Below the pieces are notes generated by a model. That model did not search any database, was not told the DNA's origin, and saw only the letters and a list, made by a program, of their open reading frames with translations. The translations under genes were made by a program, and so were the position numbers. From Tepidibacillus fermentans (GTDB lineage Bacteria > Bacillota > Bacilli > Tepidibacillales > Tepidibacillaceae): a DNA stretch of 64,000 bases. The stretch is taken from assembly GCF_004342885.1 (NCBI RefSeq), contig NZ_SMAB01000011.1:1-64000 (forward strand), in the 5' to 3' direction. Shown one piece after another: positions 31,804 to 40,238 of the stretch (position 1 is its first letter; every line of letters starts with the position of its first letter).

Positions 31804-32676
31804 TTATTCCCGAGGATTGCTTATTTTTAATGATTGTAAAATCGCTTTGGCAACTCCATTTTCATCATTGGTGGCTGTTACTTGATCTGCCTTTTCTTTG
31901 ATTTCTGCATTCGCGTTTCCCATTGCAACCGCCATTCCTACACGCGAAAACATAGATAGATCATTATAACTATCACCAATCGCCATTGTTTCTTCCATCT
32001 TAATTTTTCGTTCACGAGTAAAGTATTCTAACGCGAGTCCTTTTTGGGCATGAATATCGGTAATTTCTAGGTTATCATACCCTGAGGAACTGACAGCAAC
32101 GTCAAATTGAAGGAGATATTGTTCGACTTCTTTTTTCTTTCCTACATCTAAAGAAAAAGCGAGTATTTTTAGAATTTCGATATTCGGATCAACAAACAGA
32201 GGTTGATAATCATCAATGATACGAACACTTTCTCGTTTAATCCGTTCTTTTGCATTCTCAAGGAATCGATCGGGGTCGAAATAAGGATTCGCACTTGATA
32301 AAATATCAATAATGGTAGCTAAGCCTTTTTCATAATCTTTAATATATGTTCCTTCATTCGTAAAAACTTCATAATACATTTCTTTTTGGTCAAGGTAATC
32401 GGCGATTTTTCTTGCCTTTTCCCCTTGTAATGGAAATGATGCAATTCTTTCCCCGGTTTCCGAACGTATTTCTGCGCCATTTGTAGTAATAATCGGGCAA
32501 GAAATTCCTGCTTCTTGCAGTAAATAAATCGCTTCCTGATAGGAACGGCCTGTGGCAATCACAACTTCAATCCCTGATTCTTGTGCTCTTTTAATGGCAG
32601 TACGGTTTTCTTCACTGATCGTTTGTTTGCTACTTAATAGTGTCCCATCCATATCACTAGCGATGCATTTAATCAT
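31804..32676 (-). CDS. Cof-type HAD phosphatase
   Basis: A 290-aa haloacid-dehalogenase phosphatase of the Cof (IIB cap) type, with motif I MDGTLLSSKQT at residues 9-19, motif II IATGRSY, and motif IV AIGDSYNDLSMFSRVG. Such enzymes act on sugar phosphates or pyridoxal phosphate, and the substrate is not readable here. It is the last gene of the his cluster, 16 bp after hisJ, so a supporting role is possible but not shown. Three Cof-type genes occur in this window. Confidence 0.88.
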   Translation of the reverse strand: MIKCIASDMDGTLLSSKQTISEENRTAIKRAQESGIEVVIATGRSYQEAIYLLQEAGISCPIITTNGAEIRSETGERIASFPLQGEKARKIADYLDQKEMYYEVFTNEGTYIKDYEKGLATIIDILSSANPYFDPDRFLENAKERIKRESVRIIDDYQPLFVDPNIEILKILAFSLDVGKKKEVEQYLLQFDVAVSSSGYDNLEITDIHAQKGLALEYFTRERKIKMEETMAIGDSYNDLSMFSRVGMAVAMGNANAEIKEKADQVTATNDENGVAKAILQSLKISNPRE

Positions 32677-32692
32677 GATAACACCTCTTTAT

Positions 32693-33499
32693 CTAAAACT
32701 GGACCATGATTCTTTTGCGCTGATCAAAAGTGGCAATTTCGTTTACACCTAATTCTTTTAACACCTTTCTTCCTTCTTCTACACCAACATGAACATGTTC
32801 AGGTTTATGAGCATCAGAGCCTAAGGTAAAAGGAATATCTAATGAAACAGCCTTTTCGATGATGATTGGGGCTGGAAAGATTTCTTTTACAACTTTAAAA
32901 AGTCCTGAGGTATTGACTTCCAAGGTTAAATCCTGTTCTTTGATCACTTTTAGCGTTTCATCGATCAATGGTGTTAAATCCCCTCGAGGGACATGTCCAT
33001 GCTTTTTAATCACGTCAAAATGGCCAATAATATCATAAAGCCCAGATTTTGCTGCTCCTTGAACAGCACGATAATACTCACTAAAAATCTGATCAATCGA
33101 TTTTTTTCGCCAACCTTCCATTTGCCGACTATCTGAATGATCCCATTCTCCTAAAAAATGAACCGAACCAATAATATAATCAAAAGGATAAGGAGAAAGT
33201 AAATTTTCGATCTCCTCTTCAAACCCTTCAACATAATCAGCTTCAATGCCTACTTTTATCTCAATTTGGCCCCGATATTCCTTTTTTAAATCGAACGCTT
33301 CTTGAACATATTCATCTAATTGCTGAAGTTTCATAGCAGTTCCAGATGGAATTTTTTCCTCTGGAAGATGAATAATGGGCATATGATCAGATAGCCCCAA
33401 TTGATCAAGGCCGATTTGAATCGCTTGTTCAATATAATCTCTTAGTTGTCCTTCTGCATGGCCACAACGTTCATGGTGTGTATGATAGTCGATAAACAT
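32693..33499 (-). CDS. hisJ: Histidinol-phosphatase, PHP family
   Basis: Removes phosphate from L-histidinol phosphate. The 268-aa protein has the PHP metal motifs DYHTHHERCGHAEG at the N-terminus, GIEADY, GSVHFLGEWDHSD, IIGHFDVIKKHG and SDAHKPEHV near the C-terminus. The position at the end of the his operon supports HisJ (HisK in Bacillus) over other PHP enzymes. I prefer the ATG at 33499, which has AGGAC upstream, over the GTG at 33508. Confidence 0.93.
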   Translation of the reverse strand: MFIDYHTHHERCGHAEGQLRDYIEQAIQIGLDQLGLSDHMPIIHLPEEKIPSGTAMKLQQLDEYVQEAFDLKKEYRGQIEIKVGIEADYVEGFEEEIENLLSPYPFDYIIGSVHFLGEWDHSDSRQMEGWRKKSIDQIFSEYYRAVQGAAKSGLYDIIGHFDVIKKHGHVPRGDLTPLIDETLKVIKEQDLTLEVNTSGLFKVVKEIFPAPIIIEKAVSLDIPFTLGSDAHKPEHVHVGVEEGRKVLKELGVNEIATFDQRKRIMVQF

Positions 33500-33515
33500 C
33501 TGTATCACGTCCTGT

Positions 33516-34196
33516 TTACGATTGTCTTTTCTTTAATTCCGGTTTACGGTTAAATTTTTGATCATGAGAAGGACTTTGGTGTCGTCTTTGCAACTCTGCC
33601 ATTACCTCTCTTATGGAGATTCCCTTTGCTTGGAACAAAACAAGAAGATGATAGAGAAGATCACTCGCTTCATTGATGATTTCTTGACGATTTTCATTCT
33701 TTGCAGCAATGATCACTTCACTCGTCTCTTCTCCTACTTTTTTCAAAATTTTATCTGTACCTTGTTCAAAGAGATAAGTGGTATAGGATCCTTCTGGACG
33801 TTCTTGATCTCTTTCTTGGATAAGTTGGGCTAAATTCTCGAGTATTTTACTAGAATCCTGCTCTTTCTCTTCTTGGAAACAAGTGTATGAACCCGTATGG
33901 CAGGCGACTCCTGTTTGTTCTACTTGTACAAGCAAGGTATCTTGGTCACAATCCAATCTTAGTTCTTTTACTTTTTGAATATGGCCAGAAGTTGCTCCTT
34001 TATGCCAAAGTTCTTTTCTTGATCGACTCCAAAACCAAGTTTCACCAGATTCAAGCGTTTTTTTCAAAGATTCTTCATTCATATAAGCAACCATTAGAAC
34101 CTGTTTCGATTCCACATCTTGAATCACAACTGGTAATAGTCCTTGTTCATTCCACTTAATTTGTGAAATATCAATCTCGGTTGTAAAATTACTCAA
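33516..34196 (-). CDS. hisI: Bifunctional PRA-CH cyclohydrolase / PRA-PH pyrophosphatase
   Basis: Carries out steps 2 and 3 of histidine synthesis. The 226-aa fusion has an N-terminal cyclohydrolase domain (residues 1-110: [36 protein letters not shown]) and a C-terminal pyrophosphatase domain (from about 120: [28 protein letters not shown]). It overlaps hisF by 4 nt, implying coupled translation. Both catalytic sets look complete. Confidence 0.97.
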   Translation of the reverse strand: MSNFTTEIDISQIKWNEQGLLPVVIQDVESKQVLMVAYMNEESLKKTLESGETWFWSRSRKELWHKGATSGHIQKVKELRLDCDQDTLLVQVEQTGVACHTGSYTCFQEEKEQDSSKILENLAQLIQERDQERPEGSYTTYLFEQGTDKILKKVGEETSEVIIAAKNENRQEIINEASDLLYHLLVLFQAKGISIREVMAELQRRHQSPSHDQKFNRKPELKKRQS

Positions 34197-34951
34197 CGAA
34201 CATTCAACCCCTTTTTTTGGAGTTCTGCTTTTAATTCGGGAATTTTTACTTCACCATAATGAAAGATGGAAGCAGCTAATGCTGCATCTGCTTTTCCGAT
34301 TTCAAAGGCTTCTGCAAAATGTTCCGCATTTCCACCACCACCAGAAGCAATCACAGGGATTTGAACAGCTTCAGCAACCATTCTTGTTAATTTTAAATCA
34401 AAACCTTGTTTTTTTCCATCCTGATCCATACTTGTTAGAAGGATCTCACCTGCTCCTCGTTTTTCTACCTCTTTTGCCCAATCGCGAACCCGTAAACCCG
34501 TTGGTTTTCTTCCTCCATGAGTAACTACTTCATAATCTTCCCATTCCTCGTTATATTTCGCATCAATGGCAACAACAATACATTGGTTGCCAAATACCTT
34601 TGCTCCTTGATTGACGAGGTCTGGATTGGCTACTGCACTGGAATTAATGGAGACTTTATCTGCTCCTGCTCGTAAGAGTGCTCTCATATCATCTACCGAA
34701 CCAATCCCACCCCCAACGGTAAAAGGGATAGAAATCGATCCGGCCGTTCGTTCAACCACATCAATCATTGTTTTCCGCCCTTCATAGGTCGCAGAAATAT
34801 CCAAAAAAACTAATTCATCGGCACCCTCTTGATCGTAAACCTTTGCCAACTCCACAGGATCACCTGCATCACGCAGTTGAACAAACTGAATTCCTTTTAC
34901 AACCCGCCCATCTTTTACATCTAAACAAGAGATAATGCGCTTGGTTAACAT
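34193..34951 (-). CDS. hisF: Imidazole glycerol phosphate synthase, cyclase subunit
   Basis: With HisH it forms imidazole glycerol phosphate and AICAR from PRFAR. The 252-aa half-barrel repeat protein has the catalytic Asp in [14 protein letters not shown] and the second in [13 protein letters not shown], plus the phosphate loop [12 protein letters not shown]. It overlaps hisI by 4 nt and follows hisA by 2 nt. Confidence 0.98.
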   Translation of the reverse strand: MLTKRIISCLDVKDGRVVKGIQFVQLRDAGDPVELAKVYDQEGADELVFLDISATYEGRKTMIDVVERTAGSISIPFTVGGGIGSVDDMRALLRAGADKVSINSSAVANPDLVNQGAKVFGNQCIVVAIDAKYNEEWEDYEVVTHGGRKPTGLRVRDWAKEVEKRGAGEILLTSMDQDGKKQGFDLKLTRMVAEAVQIPVIASGGGGNAEHFAEAFEIGKADAALAASIFHYGEVKIPELKAELQKKGLNVR

Positions 34952-34953
34952 CG

Positions 34954-35685
34954 TTATGCCTCCTTGATCCGTTGTAATGCTTCTTCAAAGGAGAGATTTC
35001 CTGTATAGAGGGCTTTGCCAACAATCGCTCCACCTATTCCCTCTTCTTCATATTGCTTTAACTGAATCAGATCCTCAATTTGGCTAACTCCACCAGAAGC
35101 GATTACTTCTCCTTTGGTTTCTTTGGCAAATTGTCGTGTCGCCACAATGTTTGGTCCTGTTAATGTCCCGTCTTTTGCTATGTCGGTAAAAATAAACCGC
35201 CTTACTCCCATCTTAACTAATTCTTTTCCGAGTTCGATCGCAGGGACTTGACTGGTTTCTAACCAACCCCGAGTTGCGACATACCCATTTCGTGCATCGA
35301 TACCAACCGCAATCCCCTCAGGATTTAACTCAAGGGCTTGTTTTAACAATTCCCGGTTTTCTAATGCAGCCGTTCCCAAGATAAGACGAGAAACGCCAAG
35401 TTGAAAATATTTTTGGATCGTCTCCAATGTTCGGATCCCACCACCTACTTGGACAGGAATATCAATCACTTTGACGATCTTCGCAATCACTTCCATTTGA
35501 ATCGGTGCTCCTTCTTTGGCTCCATCAAGATCCACAAGATGCAACCAGGTTGCACCCCTTTTCTGCCATTGTTTTGCGATTTCGATGGGATCTCCATAAA
35601 CCGTTTCTTGTCCATAATCTCCTTGAAATAAGCGAACACACTGTCCACCACGCAGATCGATAGCTGGGTAAATGGTAAAACTCAT
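34954..35685 (-). CDS. hisA: ProFAR isomerase HisA
   Basis: Isomerises the aminoaldose ProFAR to the aminoketose PRFAR. The 243-aa barrel has the catalytic aspartates in [13 protein letters not shown] and [15 protein letters not shown], and [13 protein letters not shown]. It overlaps hisH by 4 nt. Unlike PriA, it sits with a full his operon, so a dual trp role is unlikely (inference). Confidence 0.97.
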   Translation of the reverse strand: MSFTIYPAIDLRGGQCVRLFQGDYGQETVYGDPIEIAKQWQKRGATWLHLVDLDGAKEGAPIQMEVIAKIVKVIDIPVQVGGGIRTLETIQKYFQLGVSRLILGTAALENRELLKQALELNPEGIAVGIDARNGYVATRGWLETSQVPAIELGKELVKMGVRRFIFTDIAKDGTLTGPNIVATRQFAKETKGEVIASGGVSQIEDLIQLKQYEEEGIGGAIVGKALYTGNLSFEEALQRIKEA

Positions 35686-36290
35686 GCAATCTCCCCCTTT
35701 GCAAATCGATCCAACAATTTCATGCCAACCTGGCCACTTTTTTCTGGGTGAAATTGCATGCCGATGACATGGTTCTTCCCAACAATCGCTGGAACCTCTT
35801 GATAATAATCGGTCGTTGCTAATAAGATGCTTTTTTCTTCTACGTCAACATAGTAGGAATGGACAAAATAGACATGCCCTCCCTCTATCCCTGCAAACAA
35901 TGGATGATCTTTTTGCTGAATGTTTAATTCATTCCAGCCCATATGGGGAATCTTATAATCTCCCGCAAAACGTTTCACATGACCGCGAAATATTCCTAAT
36001 CCTTGATGATAGCCATGTTCTTCACTTGAATCAAATAATAACTGCATTCCAAGACAAATTCCTAAAAACGGTGTACCTTGTTCAATCAGTTGATGAATGA
36101 CAGGGATAAGCTCTTTTTTTCGTAGATTCTCCATAGCATCGCCAAAAGCCCCAACACCAGGTAAGATCACTTTATCCGCAGATAGAATCTCTTTTGCCCC
36201 ATCAGTAGCTTTTGCTTCAAAACCTAATCGTTCTAATGCTTTTTGCACACTGTGTAAATTCCCCATTCCATAATCTATAATGGCAATCAT
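35682..36290 (-). CDS. hisH: Imidazole glycerol phosphate synthase, glutaminase subunit
   Basis: A class I glutamine amidotransferase that feeds ammonia to HisF. The 202-aa protein has the nucleophile cysteine in FLGICLGMQLLF and the His-Glu pair in GMQFHPEKSG. It shares its start and stop boundary with hisB (one base) and hisA (4 nt). Confidence 0.98.
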   Translation of the reverse strand: MIAIIDYGMGNLHSVQKALERLGFEAKATDGAKEILSADKVILPGVGAFGDAMENLRKKELIPVIHQLIEQGTPFLGICLGMQLLFDSSEEHGYHQGLGIFRGHVKRFAGDYKIPHMGWNELNIQQKDHPLFAGIEGGHVYFVHSYYVDVEEKSILLATTDYYQEVPAIVGKNHVIGMQFHPEKSGQVGMKLLDRFAKGEIA

Positions 36291-36883
36291 TACAATACCC
36301 CTTTACTCGAAGGAATTCCTTTTTGCTTTGGATTGATTTGAATCGCCTCATGCAGGCTTCTTCCTAATGCCTTAAAAATCGCTTCAATCATATGGTGAGA
36401 ATTGCGGCCATAGTGAACAATCGTATGAATCGTCATCCGTGATTCGAGAGCGAATTTCCATAAGAATTCATGAAATAATTCCGTTGCAAATGTCCCAATT
36501 CTTGAATCAGGAAGGTCGATCCGATATTCCAAATGAGGACGATTGCTAATATCGACAATCACTTGACCTAACGCTTCATCCATGGGAACAACACTCATTC
36601 CATACCGGTTGATCCCTTCCTTGGAACCTAATGCCTCTTTAAAGGCTTGACCTAAGCAAATTGCGATATCTTCAACGGTATGGTGATCATCAATCTCAAT
36701 ATCTCCTTTAGCTTTAACAGTTAAATCGAAATGACCGTGTTTGCTCCATAAATCCAACATATGTTCAAGGAAGGGAACCCCTGTCTCTAGTTCTGTTTTG
36801 CCTTCCCCATCGAGGTTTAATACCACTTCGATCTCTGTTTCCTTCGTTTTTCGATAGATTCTTGCTTTTCGTTCCCGTTCCAT
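36290..36883 (-). CDS. hisB: Imidazoleglycerol-phosphate dehydratase
   Basis: Dehydrates imidazole glycerol phosphate to imidazole acetol phosphate using two manganese ions. The 197-aa monofunctional enzyme has LEHMLDLWSKHG, the metal ligands DDHHTVEDIAI, and the second set HHMIEAIFKALGRSLHEA. It lacks the histidinol-phosphatase domain of enterobacterial HisB, which fits the separate hisJ. Confidence 0.98.
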   Translation of the reverse strand: MERERKARIYRKTKETEIEVVLNLDGEGKTELETGVPFLEHMLDLWSKHGHFDLTVKAKGDIEIDDHHTVEDIAICLGQAFKEALGSKEGINRYGMSVVPMDEALGQVIVDISNRPHLEYRIDLPDSRIGTFATELFHEFLWKFALESRMTIHTIVHYGRNSHHMIEAIFKALGRSLHEAIQINPKQKGIPSSKGVL

Positions 36884-38160
36884 TACCTCTCACCTTCCAA
36901 TCGAACCGCTATCGCTTTTCCATGGGCATGTAGTCCCTCTTTTTCAGCTAACGTAATAATTTTCTTCCCATGTTCAAAAAGCGCTTCCTTACTATAAGCG
37001 ATAATACTCGATTTCTTGATAAAATCATCCACATTTAACGGCGAAGAAAACCTTGCCGTACCACTTGTCGGTAGCACGTGATTTGGTCCTGCAAAATAAT
37101 CGCCTACAGGTTCTGAACTATATGTTCCTAAGAAAATCGCGCCAGCATGCTTAATTTTTGGAAGCCATGCAAAGGGTTGTTCGACCATCACTTCCAAATG
37201 CTCAGGAGCCATTTGATTCACCTGTTTAAAAGCCTCTTCTAAACTCTCGACAACAATAATTCCACCATAATTCTCAATCGATTCCCTTGCTATTCGTTCA
37301 CGTGGTAATTGCTGTAACTGTTTTTCCACCTCTAATTGGACTGCTTCTGCTAAAGACTCAGATGTTGTCCATAATACGGAAGAAGCCATCGGATCATGTT
37401 CAGCCTGAGATAAGAGGTCAGCTGCTAGATAGATTGGATTGGCATTCTCATCAGCCACAATCGCAATTTCACTAGGACCCGCAATCATATCGATTCCAAC
37501 TTGACCAAACACTTCCCGTTTGGCTAAGGCAACAAAGATATTCCCAGGACCGACAATTTTGTCTACTGGTTTGATCGTCTCCGTTCCATAAGCTAATGCA
37601 GCAACAGCTTGTGCTCCACCTACTGCATAAACCTCATCAATCCCCAAAATTTTTGCAGCTAATAAAACATGGGGATTCACTTTACCATCTCGATTCGGTG
37701 GGGTCACCATCACAATCTCTTTTACTCCCGCTACTTGAGCAGGGATCGCATTCATCAATACGGAAGAAGGATAAGCGGCTGTCCCTCCAGGTACATAGAT
37801 CCCCACCCGATCCATCGGTGTAACCTTCTGACCTAAAATCGTTCCATCTTCTTCGGTGCTAAACCATGATTCCCGTTTTTGTTTTTGGTGAAAGGAGCGA
37901 ATTTTTTCTGCTGCCTCTTTTAAAGCAGAAACAAAAGCTGAATCTTCCTTCTGATCAGCTTGCTCAATTTCTTCAACAGGGACTCTAAGGGATGATAGTT
38001 CTACATGATCAAATTCTTTGGTAAAAGCAAGGAGGGCCTTGTCCCCATTCATTCGTACTTGTTGGATGATTTCTAAGACCCGTTGTCTTTTCTCTTCAAG
38101 ATTGTCATTGTTTTCCCGACGTTTAAATTCTGTATACTGGCGATAGATCTTGATCATCAT
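36883..38160 (-). CDS. hisD: Histidinol dehydrogenase
   Basis: Oxidises histidinol to histidine in two NAD+-dependent steps with zinc. The 425-aa enzyme has the signature [37 protein letters not shown], the zinc region [11 protein letters not shown] and the catalytic pair [14 protein letters not shown] precedes the ATG. It overlaps the hisB start by one base. Confidence 0.98.
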   Translation of the reverse strand: MMIKIYRQYTEFKRRENNDNLEEKRQRVLEIIQQVRMNGDKALLAFTKEFDHVELSSLRVPVEEIEQADQKEDSAFVSALKEAAEKIRSFHQKQKRESWFSTEEDGTILGQKVTPMDRVGIYVPGGTAAYPSSVLMNAIPAQVAGVKEIVMVTPPNRDGKVNPHVLLAAKILGIDEVYAVGGAQAVAALAYGTETIKPVDKIVGPGNIFVALAKREVFGQVGIDMIAGPSEIAIVADENANPIYLAADLLSQAEHDPMASSVLWTTSESLAEAVQLEVEKQLQQLPRERIARESIENYGGIIVVESLEEAFKQVNQMAPEHLEVMVEQPFAWLPKIKHAGAIFLGTYSSEPVGDYFAGPNHVLPTSGTARFSSPLNVDDFIKKSSIIAYSKEALFEHGKKIITLAEKEGLHAHGKAIAVRLEGER

Positions 38161-38169
38161 AAACCCTCC

Positions 38170-38796
38170 TTAGATTACTTCTTTTAAGCGTTCTATAATC
38201 TCTTTAATGGCTGCTTGTTTCATTCGGTAACTCACTTGATTGGCGATTAGGCGAGTCGATATATCGGCAATGGTTTCATATTCGACAAGACCGTTTTCTT
38301 TTAATGTCTGTCCAGTAGAGACAATATCGACAATCCGGTCAACCAAACCAACGATTGGCCCTAATTCAACCGATCCATGAAGTTCAATCACTTCCACCTG
38401 TTTTCCCTGTTCACGAAAATATCTTTCTGCCACTCTTGGATATTTACTTGCTATTCTTGGCATGATTCCCTTTGGCTCCACTCTAGGTAGTCCAGCAACG
38501 GATAAACGGCATTGACTAATTTTCAGATCAAGGAGTTCATAAACTTCTCGTCCTGTTTCCATCAGAACGTCTTTGCCAGCAATACCTAGATCTGCTACTC
38601 CATATTCCACATAAGTAGGGACATCCATCGGTTTAGCTAGGATCCATTCCATTGCTCCATCTTCCGTCGTCAAGATTAATTTGCGTGTATCTTCAATATC
38701 TTTTGGGACAGGTAACCCTGCCTTTCGCCAAATTTCTATCGCTTCTCCCATAATCCGACCTTTTGGCACAGCAATGGTTAATCGTTGTTCTTTCAT
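38170..38796 (-). CDS. hisG: ATP phosphoribosyltransferase, short catalytic subunit
   Basis: Starts histidine synthesis by joining ATP and PRPP. At 208 aa it is the short form that lacks a regulatory domain and needs HisZ. Motifs are [13 protein letters not shown], the [10 protein letters not shown] loop and the PRPP loop [16 protein letters not shown]. It overlaps hisZ by 4 nt, as expected for partners of a hetero-octamer. Confidence 0.98.
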   Translation of the reverse strand: MKEQRLTIAVPKGRIMGEAIEIWRKAGLPVPKDIEDTRKLILTTEDGAMEWILAKPMDVPTYVEYGVADLGIAGKDVLMETGREVYELLDLKISQCRLSVAGLPRVEPKGIMPRIASKYPRVAERYFREQGKQVEVIELHGSVELGPIVGLVDRIVDIVSTGQTLKENGLVEYETIADISTRLIANQVSYRMKQAAIKEIIERLKEVI

Positions 38797-39977
38797 TCCT
38801 CTATGTCCTCCTGTAAAAAGTAAATCCGCTCAACCGTTTTATTGTTAGAACGAATGAATTGAAGATCCTCTTTGGAATCTATGCGTATCGTCTCCACAAC
38901 CATACCCTTTGTCTCACGTAATTTGACAGCATAACGTAATGCTTCATCCTGATGTGCCAAATCATAAATGATATAGACTTTTTCCTTTGATTCCTGATTG
39001 ACGGTTGCAAGATCAAGTATTCGATCAAGATGCAAAGCAAATCCTGTCGCATATTGGGGGTTATTAAACAAGGATAATAAGGAATCATACCGTCCACCAC
39101 TACATACAGGAAAACCTAATCCTTCCCCTGTTGCCTCAAAGACCATTCCTGTATAGTATTCCAAATGGGGAACAAAAATAAGATCAAAAGATACGTATTC
39201 TTCTACTTGATAGAGTTGAAGGAGTTGGTAGATTTGAATAAGCTCGTCAAGGGCTTTTTCTGCCTTTTCTGAAGAAGTGATTTTCCTTGCTTTTGCTAAA
39301 ACGCTAAAATCCCCTTGTAAATCAAGAATGGATAAAAGGGTTTTTCTTCCTAGTTCCATCCCTATATTTTCTTCAACAAATCGTTGATAGCCCACAAAAT
39401 CTCGTTTTGCTAACCTTTCTTTTAAAACTTTTTTTTGTTCTTCTTCATCGATCCATTCATCCAATATTCCATTTAAATATTCTACATGACCAACAATGAT
39501 CCGAAATGAATCGATCCCTACTTGTCTCAACGATTGAATCGCTAGGGTTAACACTTCGGCATCCGCATCAGGTGTTCTTTCTCCGATCAGCTCAATTCCC
39601 GATTGGTAAAATTCCGAAAAACGACCTGCTTCATTTTCTTGTGCACGAAAGACATTTGCATGATAGGAAATACGAATCGGTAATGTTTCATTTCGTAAAA
39701 CAGAAGAAACAACCCGTGCAATTGGAGCAGTCATATCTGGACGTAAAACAAGCGCATTTCCTTGACGGTCGAGTAAACGAAACATCTTCGAATCCGAGAT
39801 CGCACTTGCTTTTCCAACGATTTGATCGTATTCCAAAGTTGGGGTGATCATCTCTTGGTATCCCCAACGAGAAAACAAGGTCTGTAAACGATTCTCTATT
39901 TCTCTTTTCTGATTTGCCATCTCTGGTAAAAGATCGCGAAATCCAATTGGTTTCTCAAAGTTTTTTAACTTTCCCAT
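38793..39977 (-). CDS. hisZ: ATP phosphoribosyltransferase regulatory subunit
   Basis: A histidyl-tRNA-synthetase paralogue that activates and confers histidine feedback on the short HisG. The 394-aa protein has class II motifs ([25 protein letters not shown], and [20 protein letters not shown]) but lacks an anticodon-binding domain. I prefer the ATG at 39977 (RBS AAGGATGGG) to that at 39986. It is the first gene of the his operon; no T-box leader is present in the 200 bp upstream. Confidence 0.95.
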   Translation of the reverse strand: MGKLKNFEKPIGFRDLLPEMANQKREIENRLQTLFSRWGYQEMITPTLEYDQIVGKASAISDSKMFRLLDRQGNALVLRPDMTAPIARVVSSVLRNETLPIRISYHANVFRAQENEAGRFSEFYQSGIELIGERTPDADAEVLTLAIQSLRQVGIDSFRIIVGHVEYLNGILDEWIDEEEQKKVLKERLAKRDFVGYQRFVEENIGMELGRKTLLSILDLQGDFSVLAKARKITSSEKAEKALDELIQIYQLLQLYQVEEYVSFDLIFVPHLEYYTGMVFEATGEGLGFPVCSGGRYDSLLSLFNNPQYATGFALHLDRILDLATVNQESKEKVYIIYDLAHQDEALRYAVKLRETKGMVVETIRIDSKEDLQFIRSNNKTVERIYFLQEDIEE

Positions 39978-40041
39978 TGTTCCCATCCTTTTTTCGATTC
40001 ACGATACTTTACTATGCTACCAAACTAAAGTGTTGTTATAA

Positions 40042-40070
40042 AGTCTACCACCAATGGACATAAGCGTCAA
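40042..40070 (-). promoter_or_regulatory. Probable promoter of the his operon
   Basis: On the minus strand TTGACG (40065-40070), a 17-bp spacer and TAGACT (40042-40047) stand 65 bp before hisZ. The -35 is good and the -10 moderate. Confidence 0.6.
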
Positions 40071-40102
40071 GAACTATTTTGTCTCTATGAGCATTTAGTA
40101 TG

Positions 40103-40196
40103 GCTTGTATGATTCTAACGCACTCCTAACCTTACGGCTATAAACGGTCGAAGGGAAAGCTCGCTCGCTAAAGTCGAGCTTATAGAATCATACAAA
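40103..40196 (+). repeat. Intergenic structured repeat, copy C
   Basis: Outer arms GCTTGTATGATTCTAACGC (40103-40121) and GCTTATAGAATCATACAA (40178-40195) are inverted repeats with a matched internal asymmetry (ACGC against GCTTA). The interior shares CTAACCTTACGG and GCTAAAGTCG with copy B. It starts 29 nt past the stop of the dehydratase-like gene, beyond that gene's terminator, and lies upstream of the his promoter. Confidence 0.78.
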
Positions 40197-40205
40197 CCTA
40201 TTTAA

Positions 40206-40238
40206 AAAAGCTTTGCAGCATGAGGCTACAAAGCTTTC
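40206..40238 (-). terminator. Terminator of the activase/dehydratase operon
   Basis: On the minus strand AAAGCTTTGTAGCC pairs with GCTGCAAAGCTTT and ends in a T-run. The stem includes the stop codon of the upstream gene (40226-40228). Confidence 0.88.

Noticed and set aside
39987-40225. Possible T-box leader for the his operon
   Set aside because: The T-box sequence AGGGTGGNACCGCG and specifier hairpins are absent; the gap holds a promoter and repeat copy C instead.
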